A stretch of 64,000 bases of DNA from Devosia nitrariae (GCF_030160115.1 NZ_BSNS01000002.1:310001-374000); one strand, 5' to 3'; positions 18,330 through 26,937 are shown, numbered from the stretch's first letter. Translations and numbers: made by a program. Notes: generated by a model not told the origin, from the letters alone.

Positions 18330-19610
18330 CTAGCGCGGCAGCAGCACCTCGATGCGCATGCCCTCGCCTGGACGCGAGCGGATAGTCATCAAGCCGCGAT
18401 GGCGAGTGATGATGTGCTTGACGATAGCGAGGCCGAGACCGGTGCCTTTCTTCTTGCGGCTCGACTCGGCGTCGACCCGGTAGAAGCGCTCAGTCAGGCG
18501 CGGCACGTGCTCCTCGGCCACTCCGGGTCCGAAATCGGTCACCGTGACGAGATGTGCGTAGCCCGGGCGGCTGGCAAGTGCGAGGGAGACTTCGACCTTG
18601 CCTCCCGAAGCGCCGTACTTGACGGCGTTGTCGATGAGGTTCTCGAAGACCTCGTAGAGCTGCTCTCGGTCGCCAGTCAAAATGGCGGTCTCGGCCTCGA
18701 TGTCGAGGGCGATTTCGACCGAGGCGTCGCGGGCGTGGGTCTGCAGACCCTCGCAGACCTGGCGCAGGAGGAGGACAAGATCGATCTCGCCGGTCGGGCG
18801 CATATGCTGGTGCATCTCGATGCGCGAGAGCGAGAGCAGGTCCTCGATAAGCTTGGCCATGCGCTCGGCCTGGCCGCGCATGATACCGAGGAACTTCTCA
18901 CGCACGGCCGCATCCTTGGCGGCGGGACCCTGCAGCGTCTCGATGAAGCCCAGAAGCGAGGCCAGTGGTGTGCGCAGTTCATGGCTGGCATTGGCGATGA
19001 AATCGGTGCGCATGGCATCGACGCGCTTCAATTCGGTCAGGCTCTGGAAGGTGACGACGAGGCGGCGCCCGTCGTCGCCGACCCAGCCCCGTCCGGGCGT
19101 GCGCAGAGGGGCGACGACGACCTTGGTCCAGGTCTCGGACGGCACCGTCTCGTGCAGCTCGATAGTCTGGGTGGTGGCGGTTTCGCCAGCCCGCTCGATG
19201 GCGCGCACGAAATCAGGATTGCGCAGCGAAAAGGTGATGGGATTGCCCGAGGCGGTCGCCGGGAACTGCCGCGCGGCGGACGGATTGCGATGGACGACGA
19301 CGGCGCGCCGGTCGAGGATGAGGCATGGATCGGCCAGAGCATCGGCGAAAGCGAAGATGTCGGGCTCTCCACCTCTGGCGCCGCTAAGGATCGCGCTCTG
19401 CGAGACCTCGGATCGGAAGGGGAGTGCGGCCGCCACGAAAGCGGCGGCGAGAAAGATGAATGCCGCGATGATGAGCGGCAGGGTCTCGACCCAGACGAGA
19501 ACGGCAAGTGCCAAAAAAGCAGCAGCAAGGAGACCGACGCGCAGACCGGCCCGGCGCACGACCTGCAGCGCTGCGACAAGGTTCGTCGTTTCGGATTGAG
19601 GAGCGTCCAT
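18330..19610 (-). CDS. phoR: Phosphate regulon sensor histidine kinase PhoR
   Basis: A 426-residue membrane histidine kinase. It has two closely spaced N-terminal TM helices (about 21-63), a PAS domain (about 84-195), a HisKA domain with His210 in NASHELRTPLASLLGF, and a HATPase domain with NLIDNAVKYG, DFGPGV and GTGLGLAIVKH. There is almost no periplasmic loop, as usual for PhoR, which senses phosphate through PstSCAB and PhoU. It phosphorylates PhoB under starvation. A start at 19661 would add 17 residues; neither start has a clear ribosome site. It is divergent from ppk2. Confidence 0.93.
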   Translation of the reverse strand: MDAPQSETTNLVAALQVVRRAGLRVGLLAAAFLALAVLVWVETLPLIIAAFIFLAAAFVAAALPFRSEVSQSAILSGARGGEPDIFAFADALADPCLILDRRAVVVHRNPSAARQFPATASGNPITFSLRNPDFVRAIERAGETATTQTIELHETVPSETWTKVVVAPLRTPGRGWVGDDGRRLVVTFQSLTELKRVDAMRTDFIANASHELRTPLASLLGFIETLQGPAAKDAAVREKFLGIMRGQAERMAKLIEDLLSLSRIEMHQHMRPTGEIDLVLLLRQVCEGLQTHARDASVEIALDIEAETAILTGDREQLYEVFENLIDNAVKYGASGGKVEVSLALASRPGYAHLVTVTDFGPGVAEEHVPRLTERFYRVDAESSRKKKGTGLGLAIVKHIITRHRGLMTIRSRPGEGMRIEVLLPR

Positions 19611-19693
19611 GGATACCCGGCAGATCAAGAAGCGGCGGCCTTGCCCGGCCGGCGCGTTCATAGCACGTTGCGCGGGATATGGGAGAGACGAGA

Positions 19694-20551
19694 ATGAACG
19701 ATCCGCTCAGGCATTTCGATATCGAGAACCCGGAACTGCCCAAGGATATCAAGAAGGCGGCAATGACGTCGGGCGGATATCCGTACGAGGAAAAGCTCGA
19801 TGCCGATCGATACAAGAAGGAGATGCACAAGCTGCAAAAGCAGCTCGTGCTGCTGCAAGCGCATGTGGCGCGCACGGACGAGCGGATCGCCATCGTCTTC
19901 GAGGGGCGGGATGCCGCCGGCAAGGGCGGCACGATCAAGCGGTACCTGGAGCACCTCAACCCGCGCTACAACCTCAGCGCGGCGCTTCCCAAGCCCAACA
20001 GCCGCGAGGCCACGCAATGGTATTTCCAGCGCTATGTCGACTGGCTGCCGGCCGGCGGCGAGCAGGTACTCTTCGACCGCTCCTGGTATAACCGGGCGGG
20101 CGTCGAGCCGGTCATGGGGTTTTGCACACGAGAGCAGACCGAGCATTTCCTCGAGGAAGCGCCATTTTTCGAGGGGCGGTTGACCAAGGACGGTATTCGC
20201 CTGTTCAAATTCTGGCTCTCGATCGGACGCGAGATGCAATTGAAGCGTTTCCACGATCGCCGGCACGATCCGTTGAAGACCTGGAAGCTCTCGCCCGTCG
20301 ATCTCGAAGCGCTCGACAAGTGGGAAGCCTATTCGGCCGCACGCGACGAAATGCTGCGGCGCACCGACAGCGCACATGCGCCGTGGACGGTGCTCTTGAC
20401 CAATGACAAAAAGCGCGGCCGGCTCAACATGATCCGCCGCGTGCTCTCGCAGATTGATTATGCGGGCAGGGATGAGGCGGCAATCGGCGAGATCGACAGA
20501 TCGATCGTGATGACCGCACCGCAGTTCCTGGAATGGAACCGGGAGCAGTAG
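19694..20551 (+). CDS. ppk2: Polyphosphate kinase 2
   Basis: A 285-residue PPK2 enzyme, which transfers phosphate between polyphosphate and nucleoside di- or monophosphates. It has Walker A GRDAAGKGGT (71-80), Walker B in LFDRSWYNRAG (Asp128) and the lid region near 195-215. One domain of this length indicates class I. ATG 19694 is chosen for its purine-rich leader (GGGAGAGACGAGA); an in-frame ATG 15 bases upstream is possible. It is divergent from phoR with 83 bp between them, linking phosphate sensing to polyphosphate turnover. I saw no Pho box in that gap. Confidence 0.93.
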   Translation: MNDPLRHFDIENPELPKDIKKAAMTSGGYPYEEKLDADRYKKEMHKLQKQLVLLQAHVARTDERIAIVFEGRDAAGKGGTIKRYLEHLNPRYNLSAALPKPNSREATQWYFQRYVDWLPAGGEQVLFDRSWYNRAGVEPVMGFCTREQTEHFLEEAPFFEGRLTKDGIRLFKFWLSIGREMQLKRFHDRRHDPLKTWKLSPVDLEALDKWEAYSAARDEMLRRTDSAHAPWTVLLTNDKKRGRLNMIRRVLSQIDYAGRDEAAIGEIDRSIVMTAPQFLEWNREQ

Positions 20552-20554
20552 CCC

Positions 20555-21094
20555 TCACTCGGTTGCCCGCAACCGCGCCATCGCCAGCGCGTCGACATAG
20601 CGTCCGTTACGGAACGCGTAGTCGCGATGCGTGCCTTCGATTTCAAAGCCGAACTTGCGGTAAAGCGCGATGGCCGGCGCATTGTCGGCATAGGCGGTCA
20701 GCTCGAGGCGACGAATCTGCAGCCAGTTGTCGGCGGCATCGGTGAGGGCCGCCAGCAGCGCCGTGCCGATGCCGCGCCCGGTGAATTCGTCATGCACCGC
20801 CATGCCCACATTGGCGACATGCCGGCGCCGTCGCTGGAACCTCTGGAGCCCGGCCGTGCCGACAACGCGATCGTCGAGCAGGGCGACGAGATGGATGTTG
20901 TCTTCGGGCATCGACTCGATCTGCCGGCGTGTCATTGCCAGGGATTTGAACGGCAGGCGCAACGTGCCGCTCATGCTGCCGGGCAGATTGGAGAGGGCAT
21001 TGAGGCCCTCGGCATCCTCGAGCCGCACAGCGCGCAAAACCAATCCCCGCGGTCCGATGCAGGCGGCCGGTCCGTCCTTCTCTATTACTGCCAA
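20555..21094 (-). CDS. GNAT-family N-acetyltransferase
   Basis: A 179-residue acetyltransferase of the GNAT fold. It has the N-terminal strand RGLVLRAVRLEDAEGL, the acetyl-CoA P-loop region GMAVHDEFTGRGIGTALL (near 105-122) and the C-terminal AIALYRKFGFEIEGTHRD motif of RimJ/SpeG-like enzymes. The substrate is unknown. The first codon is taken as TTG 21094 because GAGGAG lies 8 bases ahead; the frame is open further upstream, but without a ribosome site. It is convergent with ppk2 (3-base gap). The ribosome site is inside an inverted repeat. Confidence 0.82.
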   Translation of the reverse strand: MAVIEKDGPAACIGPRGLVLRAVRLEDAEGLNALSNLPGSMSGTLRLPFKSLAMTRRQIESMPEDNIHLVALLDDRVVGTAGLQRFQRRRRHVANVGMAVHDEFTGRGIGTALLAALTDAADNWLQIRRLELTAYADNAPAIALYRKFGFEIEGTHRDYAFRNGRYVDALAMARLRATE

Positions 21095-21097
21095 TAG

Positions 21098-21131
21098 AAC
21101 TCTCCTCGCTTGAGCCGGACGGAGGAGAGTT
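21098..21131 (-). promoter_or_regulatory. Leader hairpin covering the GNAT ribosome site
   Basis: AACTCTCCTC and GAGGAGAGTT are perfect 10-bp complements separated by 14 bases, ending 3 bases before the TTG start at 21094. In the transcript the 3' arm contains the GAGGAG Shine-Dalgarno sequence, so folding would hide the ribosome site. It could be a translational switch or a processed leader. Confidence 0.45.
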
Positions 21132-21293
21132 GTCAGATCCAACCCCACCGTTCCGGCGGGGTTGCAGAAAATCGCGCTACCGCTCGACTTCCGCCGACCC
21201 CGAACGGGCAAGCGTAAGCATGGTAATCACGGCGGTAGCGGAACGATCGCTCATGACACGATTGAGCCCGGCAGGCTCGAAACTGTCAAGCAC

Positions 21294-22169
21294 CTAACCC
21301 TTCTCCAGCGACCCGATGCGCCTGCTCGCCGCCGGCCAGGCGAGCTCGGTCGTGCGCGCGATAATTGCTTCGACGAGGGTAAAGAGGGCGGAATTGGCGT
21401 CCCAGGTACTGCCGGTCTCGGTCAAGCAGGGCAGGACGATCTTGGCGTGGCGCGACACCGGGGAAATCCACTCGTCGGTGACCAGCACGGTGAAGGCGCG
21501 TCGGCCGGCAAGACTACGGGCGGTCTCGAGCAATTGAGGATCATAGCGGCGCACGTCGAAGATGACCGCGATGTCGCCGGCCCTCACGTCGATCAACTGG
21601 TCGGCACGGGTGGCGGTGCGGCCGTCGAGCCGGCGCACGCCCGGGCGAACGAGCCGCAAGTGTGCCTCCATATAGGCGGCGACGGCATCGGTGAAGCGCC
21701 CTCCTATCAGATGGCAGCCGCCCCTGCCTTCGGCCAGGCGCGCCGCTAAGGCCTCGAACTCGGAGATGGGGATGCGCGCGGCGGTGGCCGAGAGATTGGC
21801 TGCCATGCGCGCCATGTAGCGGTCGAGGTAGTGCAGGTCCCCATCCGCACGGGGTGGCGCGGCCTCCGCCCGCTGCAGAGGCGATTTGGACCGCTCGTCG
21901 AGCTCCTCGCGTAGCGCGCGCTGGAAATCGGGATAGGATCGGTAGCCCAACCGGGCAACGAAGCGCAGGACCGTGGCGGAACTGATCCCAGACACCGCGG
22001 CGAACTCGGCCACAGGCGCAAAGCCAAGGGTTGGATAGGACCCGAGGAGACCGCGGGCGGCACGCTTCTCGGCTGCGGTAAGCTCCATCATGACGTCGTG
22101 GATACGCGCCTCTACGCTTAGGCCATCGAGCGGCACAGCCCTCTCGTCCTCCGCATAGTCTGCCATCAT
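21294..22169 (-). CDS. MurR/RpiR-family transcriptional regulator
   Basis: A 291-residue regulator with an N-terminal RpiR helix-turn-helix (about 15-90; AEFAAVSGISSATVLRFVARL) and a C-terminal SIS domain (about 130-270) that normally binds a sugar phosphate. The SIS part is weak in the usual SxSG motif (IGGRFTDAVAAY), as in RpiR-like regulators of amine and amino-acid catabolism. Two adjacent ATG codons (22169 and 22166) follow AGAGGGG. It is divergent from the N-formylglutamate amidohydrolase gene and probably controls that operon. Confidence 0.88.
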   Translation of the reverse strand: MMADYAEDERAVPLDGLSVEARIHDVMMELTAAEKRAARGLLGSYPTLGFAPVAEFAAVSGISSATVLRFVARLGYRSYPDFQRALREELDERSKSPLQRAEAAPPRADGDLHYLDRYMARMAANLSATAARIPISEFEALAARLAEGRGGCHLIGGRFTDAVAAYMEAHLRLVRPGVRRLDGRTATRADQLIDVRAGDIAVIFDVRRYDPQLLETARSLAGRRAFTVLVTDEWISPVSRHAKIVLPCLTETGSTWDANSALFTLVEAIIARTTELAWPAASRRIGSLEKG

Positions 22170-22174
22170 CCCCT

Positions 22175-22192
22175 CTGAAACGTCAATTTCAG
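22175..22192. promoter_or_regulatory. Palindromic operator between rpiR-like gene and catabolic operon
   Basis: CTGAAACGTCAATTTCAG has perfect 6-bp arms with a 6-bp spacer. It overlaps the 5' leader of the regulator; a TTGACA hexamer reading toward the operon starts 3 bp beyond it (22195-22200). It is a likely RpiR binding site acting on both directions. Confidence 0.5.
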
Positions 22193-22256
22193 CATTGACA
22201 GTTATCGCATTCCCGGAACAACTAGTACACAAGTTAACGCGACGCGGTAGGGGCTC

Positions 22257-23027
22257 GTGGAAACTCAGGCGGACAAGGCAGTACAGCTGACGAACGCGAA
22301 CGGGACTTCCCCCTTCGTCCTGGTATGCGACCACGCCTCCAACCGCATCCCCGAACGCTATGGCGACATGGGGCTGACGCCGAGCGAACGGCTAAGCCAC
22401 ATCGCCTGGGATCCCGGCGCACTGGCGGTGAGCCGGGCGTTGTCCGATATCCTCGATGCGCCCCTGGTCGCCTCGACCGTTTCTCGCCTCGTCATCGACT
22501 GCAATCGCGACCTGAACGCGCCAGATCTCATCTGGACGCTCTCGGAAGCAACGCGCATCGAAGTCAACGAGAACCTTTCGGCAGAAGAGAGGGCCTATCG
22601 GATCGCGCATTTCCACCGGCCATACCACGACGCGATCGACACGCTGATCGAGGCGCGGCGTGATGCGGGCCGCGACACAGTGCTCGTTTGCATGCATTCG
22701 TTCACGCCGGTTTATCTGGGCGTTGCACGGCCATGGCCGATCGGGCTCCTGCACGGGCGCGACAGCGGCCTGACCGTTGCGCTGGGTGCAGCGCTGCTGG
22801 CCGAGGACCCGACCCTCAACATCGGCTGGAACGAGCCTTACGCGGCGCTCAACGGCGTGACGCTCACTCTCGAGAAACACGGCGATGCCCGCGGTCTGCC
22901 GGCCACGATGATCGAAATTCGCAACGACGAAATCCTCGAACCGGCGGGGGTCGCGCTCTGGGCCACCCGCCTTGCCAGAGGCCTCAACACAGCGCGAATG
23001 GCGCTGGTCGGGGCGGAGGCGGTATAG
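22257..23027 (+). CDS. N-formylglutamate amidohydrolase family protein
   Basis: A 256-residue member of the N-formylglutamate amidohydrolase family, metal hydrolases that cleave N-acyl glutamates. It has VLVCDHASNRIPERYG (zinc site with Asp and His), DCNRDLNAP, CMHSFTPVYLG and the ENxP-like NEPYAALNGVT. It starts at GTG. HutG in histidine degradation is the best-known relative, but no hut genes are present. The gene opens an operon with a permease, a GlnA-like ligase, an aldehyde dehydrogenase and an alcohol dehydrogenase, so hydrolysis of a gamma-glutamyl amide is a reasonable alternative role. Confidence 0.88.
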   Translation: METQADKAVQLTNANGTSPFVLVCDHASNRIPERYGDMGLTPSERLSHIAWDPGALAVSRALSDILDAPLVASTVSRLVIDCNRDLNAPDLIWTLSEATRIEVNENLSAEERAYRIAHFHRPYHDAIDTLIEARRDAGRDTVLVCMHSFTPVYLGVARPWPIGLLHGRDSGLTVALGAALLAEDPTLNIGWNEPYAALNGVTLTLEKHGDARGLPATMIEIRNDEILEPAGVALWATRLARGLNTARMALVGAEAV

Positions 23028-23112
23028 AAGGCTTCTGCGATGGGTGATGATGGGACTCATCCACCGCAACTGGCTTTCGCGGAGCAAGGGTCCAACGAGC
23101 CAGGGGGTTGAA

Positions 23113-24603
23113 ATGGCAGAGAGCAGGAAAGTCGGCAGCGTCGCCTACGCGGCGCGGGATGCATCGTACTTCGAAAAGCGCGGCCTCATCCGCCACGCCA
23201 ATGCGTGGCACCTGTGGGCACTGGGGGTCGGCGCCGTCATCTCGGGCCATTTCTCGGGCTGGAACGGTGGCCTGCTGCAAGGCGGGTGGGGCGGCATGCT
23301 GATTGCCACCATAATCATCGGCATCATGTACCTCGGCTTGACCTTCTCGATCGCCGAGATGAGCCCGGCGCTGCCGCACACGGGCGCCGCCTATTCGTTC
23401 GCGCGCACCGCTATGGGCCCGTGGGGCGGGTTCCTTACCGGGCTTGCCGAGAACGTCGAATACGTGCTGACGCCGGCAGTGATCGTCTTCTTCATCGGCT
23501 CCTATCTCACCGGCATCTTCGAGACACCGGATAGTTTCCAGCCAGTCTGGTGGATATTGGCTTACATCGTCTTCGTCGGACTTAACGTCTGGGGCGTTGC
23601 GCTGAGCTTCCGCGTAACGCTGATCGTGACGCTGTTGGCGCTGGCGTGCCTCCTCGTCTTCTGGATCTCTGCGATCCCCAACATCGATTTTACGCGCTGG
23701 GCACTCAATATCGGCCCAGGCGGAACCGAGTTAGCGGAAGGCAACGGACCGTTCCTGCCCAACGGTATCATGGGGGCATTCGCCGCCCTGCCCTTCGCCG
23801 TGTGGCTGTTTCTTGCCATCGAGCAGTTGCCGCTCGCAGCCGAGGAATCCACGGATCCAAAGCGTGACATGCCGCGCGGCATCATCCTGGGATTCCTCAC
23901 CCTTGTTGTCTCGGCGCTCGCCATCTTGACTCTTAATCCGGCGGTCATTGGCGTCGGCTCGTTCGCCCTCGGGTCTTCCGGCGAGCCGCTGCTGGACGGT
24001 TTCCGCGCGGTCTATGGCGACGGGATTGCCAAGGGGTTGGCACTGGTGGCGGTGGTGGGGCTTATCGCCTCATTCCACACCATCATCTTCGCGCAAGGCC
24101 GCCAGATCTTCTCGCTCTCGCGTGCCGGCTATTTCCCGACCGTCCTCTCGGAGACCCACGGCACGCGCAAGACGCCGCACATCGCCATGGTGGGCGGCGC
24201 TGTTCTCGGGCTCATCGTCATCCTTGCCGTGTGGTTTCTTGCAGGCGAAGAGAGCCGCGGTTCGGTCATCGGCTTCACGCTCCTCAACATGGCGGTGTTC
24301 GGGGCGATGCTGAGCTACATCATGCAGGGCATCAGCTTCATCCTCTTGCGGCAGAACCACCCCAATATAGAGCGGCCGTTCCGCAATCCGTTCGGAGTGC
24401 CAGGTGCCGCACTGACGGTGGTCATCGCAGCAGTGACGATCTACTTCCAGGTCACAGGGGATCCGGCCTATCGCGCCGGCATCGCGGGCGTGGCGATTTG
24501 GTTCGCCGCCTTCACTGCCTATTTCGCCTTCGTCGGACGGCACAAGCTCATCCTCTCGCCTGAAGAGGAATTCGCTCTCGAACACGGCGCGCCGGCCAAC
24601 TGA
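23113..24603 (+). CDS. APC-superfamily permease, ethanolamine permease type
   Basis: A 496-residue inner-membrane carrier with about 12 TM helices. LGVGAVISGHFSGWNGGL in TM1 and IAEMSPALPHTGAAYSFARTAMGPWGGF in TM2-3 closely follow the ethanolamine permease subgroup of the APC superfamily. ATG 23113 is chosen for AGGGGG upstream; the frame stays open into the preceding gene. It lies 85 bases after the amidohydrolase and 60 bases before the glutamine-synthetase-like gene. The likely substrate is ethanolamine or a similar small amine or amino acid. Confidence 0.87.
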   Translation: MAESRKVGSVAYAARDASYFEKRGLIRHANAWHLWALGVGAVISGHFSGWNGGLLQGGWGGMLIATIIIGIMYLGLTFSIAEMSPALPHTGAAYSFARTAMGPWGGFLTGLAENVEYVLTPAVIVFFIGSYLTGIFETPDSFQPVWWILAYIVFVGLNVWGVALSFRVTLIVTLLALACLLVFWISAIPNIDFTRWALNIGPGGTELAEGNGPFLPNGIMGAFAALPFAVWLFLAIEQLPLAAEESTDPKRDMPRGIILGFLTLVVSALAILTLNPAVIGVGSFALGSSGEPLLDGFRAVYGDGIAKGLALVAVVGLIASFHTIIFAQGRQIFSLSRAGYFPTVLSETHGTRKTPHIAMVGGAVLGLIVILAVWFLAGEESRGSVIGFTLLNMAVFGAMLSYIMQGISFILLRQNHPNIERPFRNPFGVPGAALTVVIAAVTIYFQVTGDPAYRAGIAGVAIWFAAFTAYFAFVGRHKLILSPEEEFALEHGAPAN

Positions 24604-24609
24604 CTTGCA

Positions 24610-24633
24610 GGCCGCGGCGGCGACGCCGCGGCC
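24610..24633 (+). other. Intercistronic hairpin between permease and ligase genes
   Basis: GGCCGCGGCG and CGCCGCGGCC form a perfect 10-bp GC stem with a GCGA tetraloop (GNRA type), 7 bases after the permease stop. No T-run follows. It may protect the upstream mRNA or cause partial termination before the ligase gene. Confidence 0.55.
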
Positions 24634-24663
24634 CTCCCAAATGTCTCCACAAGAGGACAGCGC

Positions 24664-26028
24664 ATGGCCGCCGCCTATTCCTTCGACGCGCTCAAAGCCG
24701 ATGTCGCCGCCGGGACCATCGACACGGTCGTCGCCGCCTTTCCCGACTTGCAGGGACGGCTGATCGGCAAGCGCTTCCAGGCCGAGTTCTTTCTTGAAGG
24801 GGCATTCGAGGAGACGCATGGCTGCGATTACCTTCTCGCCAACGACATCGATATGGAACCGGTGCCCGGCTACGCGGTCGCCAACTGGGAGAAGGGCTAT
24901 GGCGACTTCGTGATGAAGCCGGACCTCTCGACCCTGATGAAGGCGACCTGGCTCGAGGGAACGGCAATCGTTCTTTGCGACGTTCTTGACCACCATCATC
25001 ACCGCCCGGTTGCGCATTCGCCACGCGCAGTGCTCAAGGCCCAGCTCGCCCGGCTCGACAGCCTGGGCCTGACGGCCAATTTCGCCTCCGAGCTCGAATT
25101 CTACCTCTTCGACGAGGGCTACCGCTCGATCCACGACAAGGGCTACCGGGATCTGACGACCGCCGGCTACTACATCCAGGACTACCACGTCTTCCAGACG
25201 ACGAAGGAAGAAGGGATGATGCGGGCGGTGCGCCGGCAACTGCAGGCCTCGGGCATTCCCGTCGAGAACTCCAAAGGGGAGTGGGGACCGGGCCAGGAAG
25301 AGGTCAACGTACGCTATGCCGATGCGCTGACGATGGCCGACCGGCATGTGGTGCTGAAGAACGCGGTCAAGGAGATCGCGCATTTGCAGGGCAAGGCTGT
25401 GACCTTCATGGCCAAGTGGGACTACGGGCTCGCCGGCTCCTCGAGCCATATCCACATGTCTCTGGCGCGAAACGGGGCCAACGCGTTCGTCGACGAGAGC
25501 GATGAACTGGGCATGTCGGACATGATGAAGCGCTACGTGGCGGGGCTTCTGAAGTACGCGCCGGACGTCACCGTGTTCCTTGCCCCCTACATCAACTCCT
25601 ACAAGCGCTTCCAGGCCGGCACCTTCGCACCGACCAAGACCATCTGGAGCCGCGACAACCGCACGGCGGGCTTCCGGCTTTGCGGCGAGAACACCAAGGG
25701 GGTGAGGATCGAGTGCCGGATCGGGGGTGCAGACCTCAACCCTTACCTGGCCTTTGCCGGGCTGATCGCAGCGGGATTGAGGGGAATCGAGGAAGAGCTG
25801 GCGCTCGGCGCCCCCTATTCCGGCGATGCCTATCAGGGCGAAGATCTGCCCGAGATCCCCAAGACCCTGCGCGAGGCCATAATGGCGCTCGACAAGTCGG
25901 CGATGCTGCGGACGGCGATGGGCGACGGGGTGGTCGATCATTACCTGCATACGGCGCGCTGGGAACAGGCCGAATACGACCGGCGGGTGACCGATTGGGA
26001 ACTCAAGCGTGGGTTCGAGCGGTACTAG
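24664..26028 (+). CDS. Glutamine synthetase family ligase (probable gamma-glutamylamine synthetase)
   Basis: A 454-residue GlnA-fold enzyme that would join glutamate and an amine using ATP. Conserved sites include FASELEFYLFDE, GQEEVNVRY, GSSSHIHMSL, YINSYKRFQAGTFAPT and CRIGGADLNPYLAFAGLIAAG. It lacks the adenylylation loop (Asp-Leu-Tyr) of true GlnA and resembles PuuA, IpuC and GlnA4-type enzymes that glutamylate amines. AAGAGGA precedes the ATG. With an ethanolamine-type permease upstream and alcohol and aldehyde dehydrogenases downstream, an amino alcohol is the most likely acceptor. The exact substrate is not proven. Confidence 0.88.
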   Translation: MAAAYSFDALKADVAAGTIDTVVAAFPDLQGRLIGKRFQAEFFLEGAFEETHGCDYLLANDIDMEPVPGYAVANWEKGYGDFVMKPDLSTLMKATWLEGTAIVLCDVLDHHHHRPVAHSPRAVLKAQLARLDSLGLTANFASELEFYLFDEGYRSIHDKGYRDLTTAGYYIQDYHVFQTTKEEGMMRAVRRQLQASGIPVENSKGEWGPGQEEVNVRYADALTMADRHVVLKNAVKEIAHLQGKAVTFMAKWDYGLAGSSSHIHMSLARNGANAFVDESDELGMSDMMKRYVAGLLKYAPDVTVFLAPYINSYKRFQAGTFAPTKTIWSRDNRTAGFRLCGENTKGVRIECRIGGADLNPYLAFAGLIAAGLRGIEEELALGAPYSGDAYQGEDLPEIPKTLREAIMALDKSAMLRTAMGDGVVDHYLHTARWEQAEYDRRVTDWELKRGFERY

Positions 26029-26036
26029 TATTGCAA

Positions 26037-26049
26037 CACAACAGTTGTG
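26037..26049. promoter_or_regulatory. Operator-like palindrome of the toxin-antitoxin pair
   Basis: CACAAC-A-GTTGTG is a perfect inverted repeat 30 bp before the antitoxin start. It lies just after a possible -35 TTGCAA (26031-26036) and before a -10-like TATCTC (26054-26059). This position is usual for antitoxin autorepression. Confidence 0.5.
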
Positions 26050-26078
26050 ATGCTATCTCCACAACAATGGAGGTAGCG

Positions 26079-26531
26079 ATGCCGAACACAACGCTGAAGG
26101 TCGACAAGGCCTGGTTCGAGGCACAAATGAAAGAACAGGGTCTTTCGCTGAGGGCGCTTGCCGCCAAGATCGATATGGATCCCAGCGCACTTTCCCGCTC
26201 ACTCAATGCACAAAGAAAGCTATCCTCCCAGGACATTAGGAGTCTGGCGAGAGCATTCGGCAAGACACCCGGTGATGTTCTGGAGCATATCGACGTGGCG
26301 GAAGCCACGCCAGTTGTCACGCATTCGAACACGACCGCAGGATTTGGGGAAATGCAGCAACGCCGATTCGCGCCGAAAGCTGAGAGCAAGGCAGGAGAGC
26401 CGGGAGCCGGTCAGGAAGTGCCTGCGCGCCACCCGATCTGGGGAGTTTGGAAGGGATTGGTAACCCTGGATCCTAACCACGACTATACCCAGCCCGCTGA
26501 CACGGACTGGGGCAAAGTCTATGAGGACTAG
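26079..26531 (+). CDS. XRE/HTH-domain antitoxin
   Basis: A 150-residue protein with an N-terminal Cro/C1-type helix-turn-helix (about 20-71; LRALAAKIDMDPSALSRSLN), a flexible Gly/Ala/Glu-rich linker and a C-terminal stretch (HPIWGVWKGLVTLDPNHDYT) that probably wraps the toxin. GGAGG lies 5 bases before ATG 26079. It overlaps the PIN toxin gene by 11 bases, as expected for a type II toxin-antitoxin pair. HTH antitoxins with PIN toxins are less common than AbrB-, RHH- or Phd-type VapB. Confidence 0.82.
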   Translation: MPNTTLKVDKAWFEAQMKEQGLSLRALAAKIDMDPSALSRSLNAQRKLSSQDIRSLARAFGKTPGDVLEHIDVAEATPVVTHSNTTAGFGEMQQRRFAPKAESKAGEPGAGQEVPARHPIWGVWKGLVTLDPNHDYTQPADTDWGKVYED

Positions 26532-26937
26532 ATTTCTGATCGATACCTGCGCCGTGATTTGGATGGCGCAGGATCAGCCGGTAGCAGATACAGCGCGCGA
26601 GCAGATCGGTGATGCGCTCTCCAATGGCGACGGCATCAGCATCTCGCCTATCACCGCCTGGGAAATCGGACTTCTCAGCCGTCGCGGGCGCCTGAACGCA
26701 GCGCTGTCGCCGCATAGCCTGTTTGAGCGACTGACAAGTCTCGTGGGGGTGCGGGTCGAACCGCTGGTACCGTCCATCCTGATCGATTCTTCGTTCCTGC
26801 CGGGTGAATTCCACAACGATCCCGCCGACCGGATCATCGTCGCAACGGCACGCGCGCTAGAACTTACCATCGTGACGCGCGACCGTGCCATTCTTGACTA
26901 TGCGCGGCAAGGCCATGTCCTTGCCCTGGCTTGCTAG
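26521..26937 (+). CDS. PIN-domain toxin (VapC-like RNase)
   Basis: A 138-residue PIN nuclease, expected to cleave tRNA, rRNA or mRNA with Mg2+. The acidic site is complete: Asp8 (FLIDTCAVIW), Glu48 (ITAWEIG), Asp103 (DPADRIIVATA) and Asp121 (IVTRDRAIL). The length is typical. It overlaps the antitoxin and ends 8 bases before the aldehyde dehydrogenase gene, so it is embedded between genes of an amine-catabolic operon. The intact catalytic residues argue for an active toxin. Confidence 0.88.
   Translation: MRTRFLIDTCAVIWMAQDQPVADTAREQIGDALSNGDGISISPITAWEIGLLSRRGRLNAALSPHSLFERLTSLVGVRVEPLVPSILIDSSFLPGEFHNDPADRIIVATARALELTIVTRDRAILDYARQGHVLALAC

Noticed and set aside
18117..19697. 526-codon plus-strand frame opposite phoR
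   Set aside because: Antisense to a clear histidine kinase; low-complexity charged composition and no ribosome site.
22257..23027. Histidine-utilisation role (hutG) for the amidohydrolase
   Set aside because: No hutH, hutU, hutI or hutF in the neighbourhood; the operon context is amine catabolism.
24070..25950. 626-codon minus-strand frame opposite the permease and ligase genes
   Set aside because: Runs through two real genes in antisense; composition is that of a shadow frame.
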